A stretch of DNA of 64,000 nt, from assembly GCA_004352715.1 (NCBI GenBank), contig SCFE01000089.1, forward strand, positions 1,014,825-1,078,824. Reading direction: 5' to 3'. The translations under genes and the position numbers were made by a program. The notes beneath the pieces were generated by a model. That model made no database searches and was not told the origin of the DNA. It was given only the letters and a program-made list of their open reading frames with translations. Shown here piece by piece: positions 60,596 through 64,000 of the stretch (positions are counted from its first letter, which is position 1; the number at the start of each line of letters is the position of its first letter). This DNA is from Hofstenia miamia (lineage: Eukaryota; Xenacoelomorpha; Acoela).

Positions 60596-61930
60596 TTTAA
60601 ATTTTCAAATTTATTGAAATAATTTTTTTAGAAATGTGCTAAAAAATTTGCTCACAATAAATTAAAGTTAAATATTATAAATAAATTTTAAAAATCATTT
60701 TGGAAAGTACATAAAATAAAATTACAATGTCAAACATAAGTAAAATTAACTTTAAACAGCCAGGTGTTCTTTTAATAGGACAAACTCAAATAGTTATAAA
60801 TAAAAACTGAAAAATATTTTATAAGGACGGTTCTTTTCGCCAAGCTCTTAAACATTGTTAGCTTCTTTTTCATTTGTCAAGTTACTTTGTCTAAGATAGT
60901 AACGTACCGTACGACTCATGCACATAGCTGGTCAGCACTAAGAGTAATTTAACAATTATTTATAGATTATGGAGAGCAAATCCTAGATTTCCTTTTATAA
61001 ATTATGATAGCTTGGTAGATAGGGCTACAATATGCAAAAGTGCTAATGATAAGTGGTCGTTAGTGAGGGTCAAACCAATAAGAGTGAAAAAAACTTATTA
61101 TATTGCCTTCAGGGATGAAATACAAGATGATACCATAACCTAACGTTAAATTTTGCCTTGAATATTTTCTTAAGAATGATATGGATTTCAAAAATCATAC
61201 AATTTGTTGCATTTTAACGTTGGAGATGCTTCATAAATGGAATGCTCGCTTTATGAAACTAACCGTTTGTTCTTTCTGAAAGAACAATTGCACAAATATC
61301 AATTTTTATTATAGAAATTATATAACGCTAAAACATTGCTATGCATACAAAAATATATGAAATTCACAAATAAATATTTTCAAATCTTTGCGGAACATAG
61401 GTTGGGTAGCTTAAGGTTAAGACATAACGATACAATTGCTAAATATTGCACCAATTACTCTCATATTAATAATAGATTTTTTAAAAAATATTCTGATGTA
61501 ATCAATATTAAATGTAGAAATTATCTTCGTATTTGTCTTCCAAACGCTGCATATATTTTGTTATGTACTTTTTCATTTAATCAAGTAATTTTTGATTGAA
61601 AACTACGCACATTTTAAAAATTAAAGAATTTGAGAAATGCCTCCTAAATATTTCACAAATATCAACTTTCAAAATTTTTGAACTGTTGTTCAAATTAGAG
61701 GTGTGCACGATGTAGTGCGGTGCATGTCCGGTGACGCGATTATTGCATCAAAGGATAATCTTTATTTACATTATTCTATAATTCTGTGTTACATTATCCC
61801 AAATTTTTATTTTGGTGCGATAGCCAAAATTGAGCATCGCTCACACCTCTAATTCAAATTTTTGCTAACTAAGGAAAGTTTTCTAAACAACAGTACTAGT
61901 GTATATATTGTTGTCTTTTAAAGCTGTTGN
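60596..61930. other. AT-rich segment between the duplicated copies
   Basis: No recognised gene. The plus open frame 61336-61599 (87 codons, Asn/Tyr/Lys-rich) has no motif I know. A single N closes it at 61930. Confidence 0.4.
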
Positions 61931-62790
61931 CCCCCCCCCTCCGAGAAATTGATCTTATGCATATCAAAATTTAAGTTTTCCATTTTTACCAAATTTTGAC
62001 AAAGCATTTTATTTTTACGAAAAAATGCAGTTAGAAACTCGAAGAAGACATATTTAAGCATGATCATTCTATAAGTACGCCATTATGGGTTTTTGTTGTC
62101 TTAATACAATAAAATGATTCAAGACAGAAATATTTCTAATAGACTCTGCTCAACTCAATTCAAAATTCCAACACTAACAGAGCCAAAATTTTAGGTTTGC
62201 AGACAATGTGCCCATCATGCATAAAATCGTGCTTTGCATCTATTGGCCTGCTCAATATCTATCGTAATGTCAATGAATATTTACTGTTATATGCTAATTT
62301 CAGAGCATAACTTTAATGATATCAGTGATATCAAAGTGGCCTCTATTATTCTTAGGATTATAAGAATCAAATATAAAAAGTTTCAGCATGATCATTATGA
62401 ATTTATTATGTATTGAAAATTAACCCAGTGAACATTTTTATTTGCAGCAATGTTTCAATAATGTAGATTTTGGGACCAAAAGTGTTGAAGGGATATGGTT
62501 GCATGGAGACATTAATGACCTTTACAGAAAAGTTGGATTTGCAACGAGAGTTTTGATTCTATTGATTTGGTAAATATTTCCCAATTATTCCAATTTATAT
62601 CAATTGATTTCATTAATTTTTGATTTGTATTGTTCAATTATATTAATATTAATTACAATCTTTTACTATATTCAATTTAAACAACACTGCATTGTGCTGA
62701 AAGATTAGTAGCAAAGCTCTAAAAAATATACTATTTCTACAACAAAAAGCTTGTTAGCAGCGACAGGAATTTCAAAACAAAAATCAATTG
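61931..62790 (+). repeat. 0.83-kb duplicated segment, second copy
   Basis: Second copy of 59766-60595, beginning immediately after an N. Its level of difference and the N boundary suggest the alternative haplotype placed in tandem. Confidence 0.85.
62448..62569 (+). pseudogene. damaged copy of the 60258-60380 exon
   Basis: The same acceptor (tttgcag) and donor (gtaaat) are kept and the first 100 or so bases are identical, but near 62543-62550 'aagagaagtttt' has become 'acgagagtttt'. The net loss of one base shifts the frame for the last dozen codons. It is either a non-functional duplicate, a frameshifted allele or a sequencing error. Confidence 0.55.
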
Positions 62791-64000
62791 CAAGTGTTCC
62801 AAATGTGGAAGTAATTTCAATTCAAATAACCATATACTCTTCGTTTTTAATGGGTGAATACAATTTGAGCAGACAGCGTCTTATGACTTTCCTTTTAGGG
62901 GCATATACGTTGTCGCGTATATGAAGAAGACTAATTAATTAATTTTGTCATCATTTAAGCTATTTAATTCAAATATGACGATGAACTAACAAAAGAAATG
63001 AAACATAAATTAATGTACATATGCATTTTGACAAGAGCAACACAATAAATCTTAACTAGTTTTGATAAATTTATGATGGCAAATGTCAGATTTGCAAATT
63101 TAACGACAAGTAGTAAACATCTACAAATTTAGAGCAGAGGAATATTTCCTTATTTAAACTAAATTAGCATTCCGAAATTTCGAATTCATAGGAATTTCTG
63201 AAATGGTGTTTTTATTTTTTAATATTATTGAATAAAACATCTTGTTTGTGTAATATAATAACTGGGAAATATAATATCGTTTGTGATAAGCTAAATCTGT
63301 GAAATCTATTTAAACCTTTTGAAGATCAATACGTTTTAATGTACCCAAATGTTATTAACTGATACTGATACGATTAAATGTGACATTTTTATTAAATGGA
63401 GGTGGAATACATTTGCTATAACATTTCAATGAATTTAAAGCATTTTCTATCAAAGGATTTTGTCAAATTGCGACAAAAATATTTACAGACCGGGAGGATT
63501 TTAGCATTTAAATGCCGACTTAATTTTAAAATGCTTCAAGCAAATGAATTTTTTGAATCTATCACTACTACTTTCGTTGTAAATATATAATGGAAGATAT
63601 ACTAACATATCTTGAGACGTCCTTTTTAGGAAAGTATTCTTGCATGGACTTATATTTGATGTTTTGAAACGACTATGAAAATTTCAGAGTTAGTGGAACT
63701 TTCAGGTAACTTTTTGACGAATTATTTATTTTTCATCTTATGATGTAAGCGTTTATCAAAGTGACCCCCAATAACCTATATTCTATATCAATATTGTGAC
63801 ATCGGTATGTAATCAGCAAACAATTTCCTATCATCACTGGGTTCGTGTCGATGCGTGGATTTACCGAGGCTACTGTTTTATAACTAAATCCTCCTGCTAA
63901 TGTACCCTTCCTAGTAAAAGTAAATAGGAGATCGTGAAAGGGGAAGAGTGGCCACACTCGGCCGACCCGAAGCAGATAATCTGGTGAAATAGTCGTATAA
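62791..64000. other. AT-rich stretch to the end of the window
   Basis: No gene recognised. The minus frame 63733-63957 is open for 74 codons in a slightly GC-richer patch that runs toward the window edge, so a partial feature continuing outside cannot be excluded. Confidence 0.4.

Overview
The window is strongly AT-rich DNA from a draft assembly of an animal genome, most likely an invertebrate. The evidence for this is long (TA)n tracts, many kinds of decayed transposable element, exon-like blocks bounded by AG/GT splice sites, and no operons or bacterial-type gene packing. The species cannot be fixed from the sequence. A cnidarian-like or other marine invertebrate is a guess based on the mix of element families.

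Host genes are nearly invisible. One exon is secure in kind: 9952-10086 (minus) encodes transmembrane helices 1-2 of a rhodopsin-class (amine-receptor-like) GPCR. A second probable exon of unknown family lies at 60258-60380 (plus), with a damaged duplicate at 62448-62569. No other exon of either gene could be assigned, so both genes would have long introns filled with repeats.

Most recognisable content is mobile. (a) 11057-12883 plus: a decayed reverse transcriptase (RT) with blocks A, B and C still in order. (b) 17020-17426 plus, 19725-20725 minus, 44885-45220 plus and 50413-50751 minus: fragments of CR1/L2-like LINEs. (c) 30490-36122 minus: a head-to-tail array of three units of one site-specific non-LTR family, with a DNA-binding-like N-terminus, an RT with YMDD, a Cys/His segment and a restriction-like PD-(D/E)xK endonuclease. 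The units are joined through (AAT)n tails, as expected for a Dong/R4-type element that targets TAA repeats. Two units have lost the RT. The outermost 5' end carries a tRNA-like A/B-box head. (d) 40241-40572, 42353-42632 and 43889-44345 minus: old fragments of the same or a sister family, the last two separated by a hAT relic (42633-43888). (e) 46415-53452 minus: a composite of two hAT (KIAA1586-type) elements enclosing a P-element/THAP9-like transposase fragment, a 1000-N gap, a GIY-YIG (Penelope-type) fragment and a LINE C-terminus.

The rest is AT-rich sequence with microsatellites, a short dispersed repeat seen four times, and several duplications that meet exactly at N positions (22.7, 26.4, 35.3 and 61.9 kb). 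Those look like unmerged haplotypes or contig-end artefacts in a heterozygous genome, and they limit how far the architecture can be trusted. I saw no CRISPR array, rRNA or intact tRNA gene. No convincing new biological system is present. The best leads are the TAA-linked element array with its tRNA-like head, the chimeric hAT block and the two host exons.
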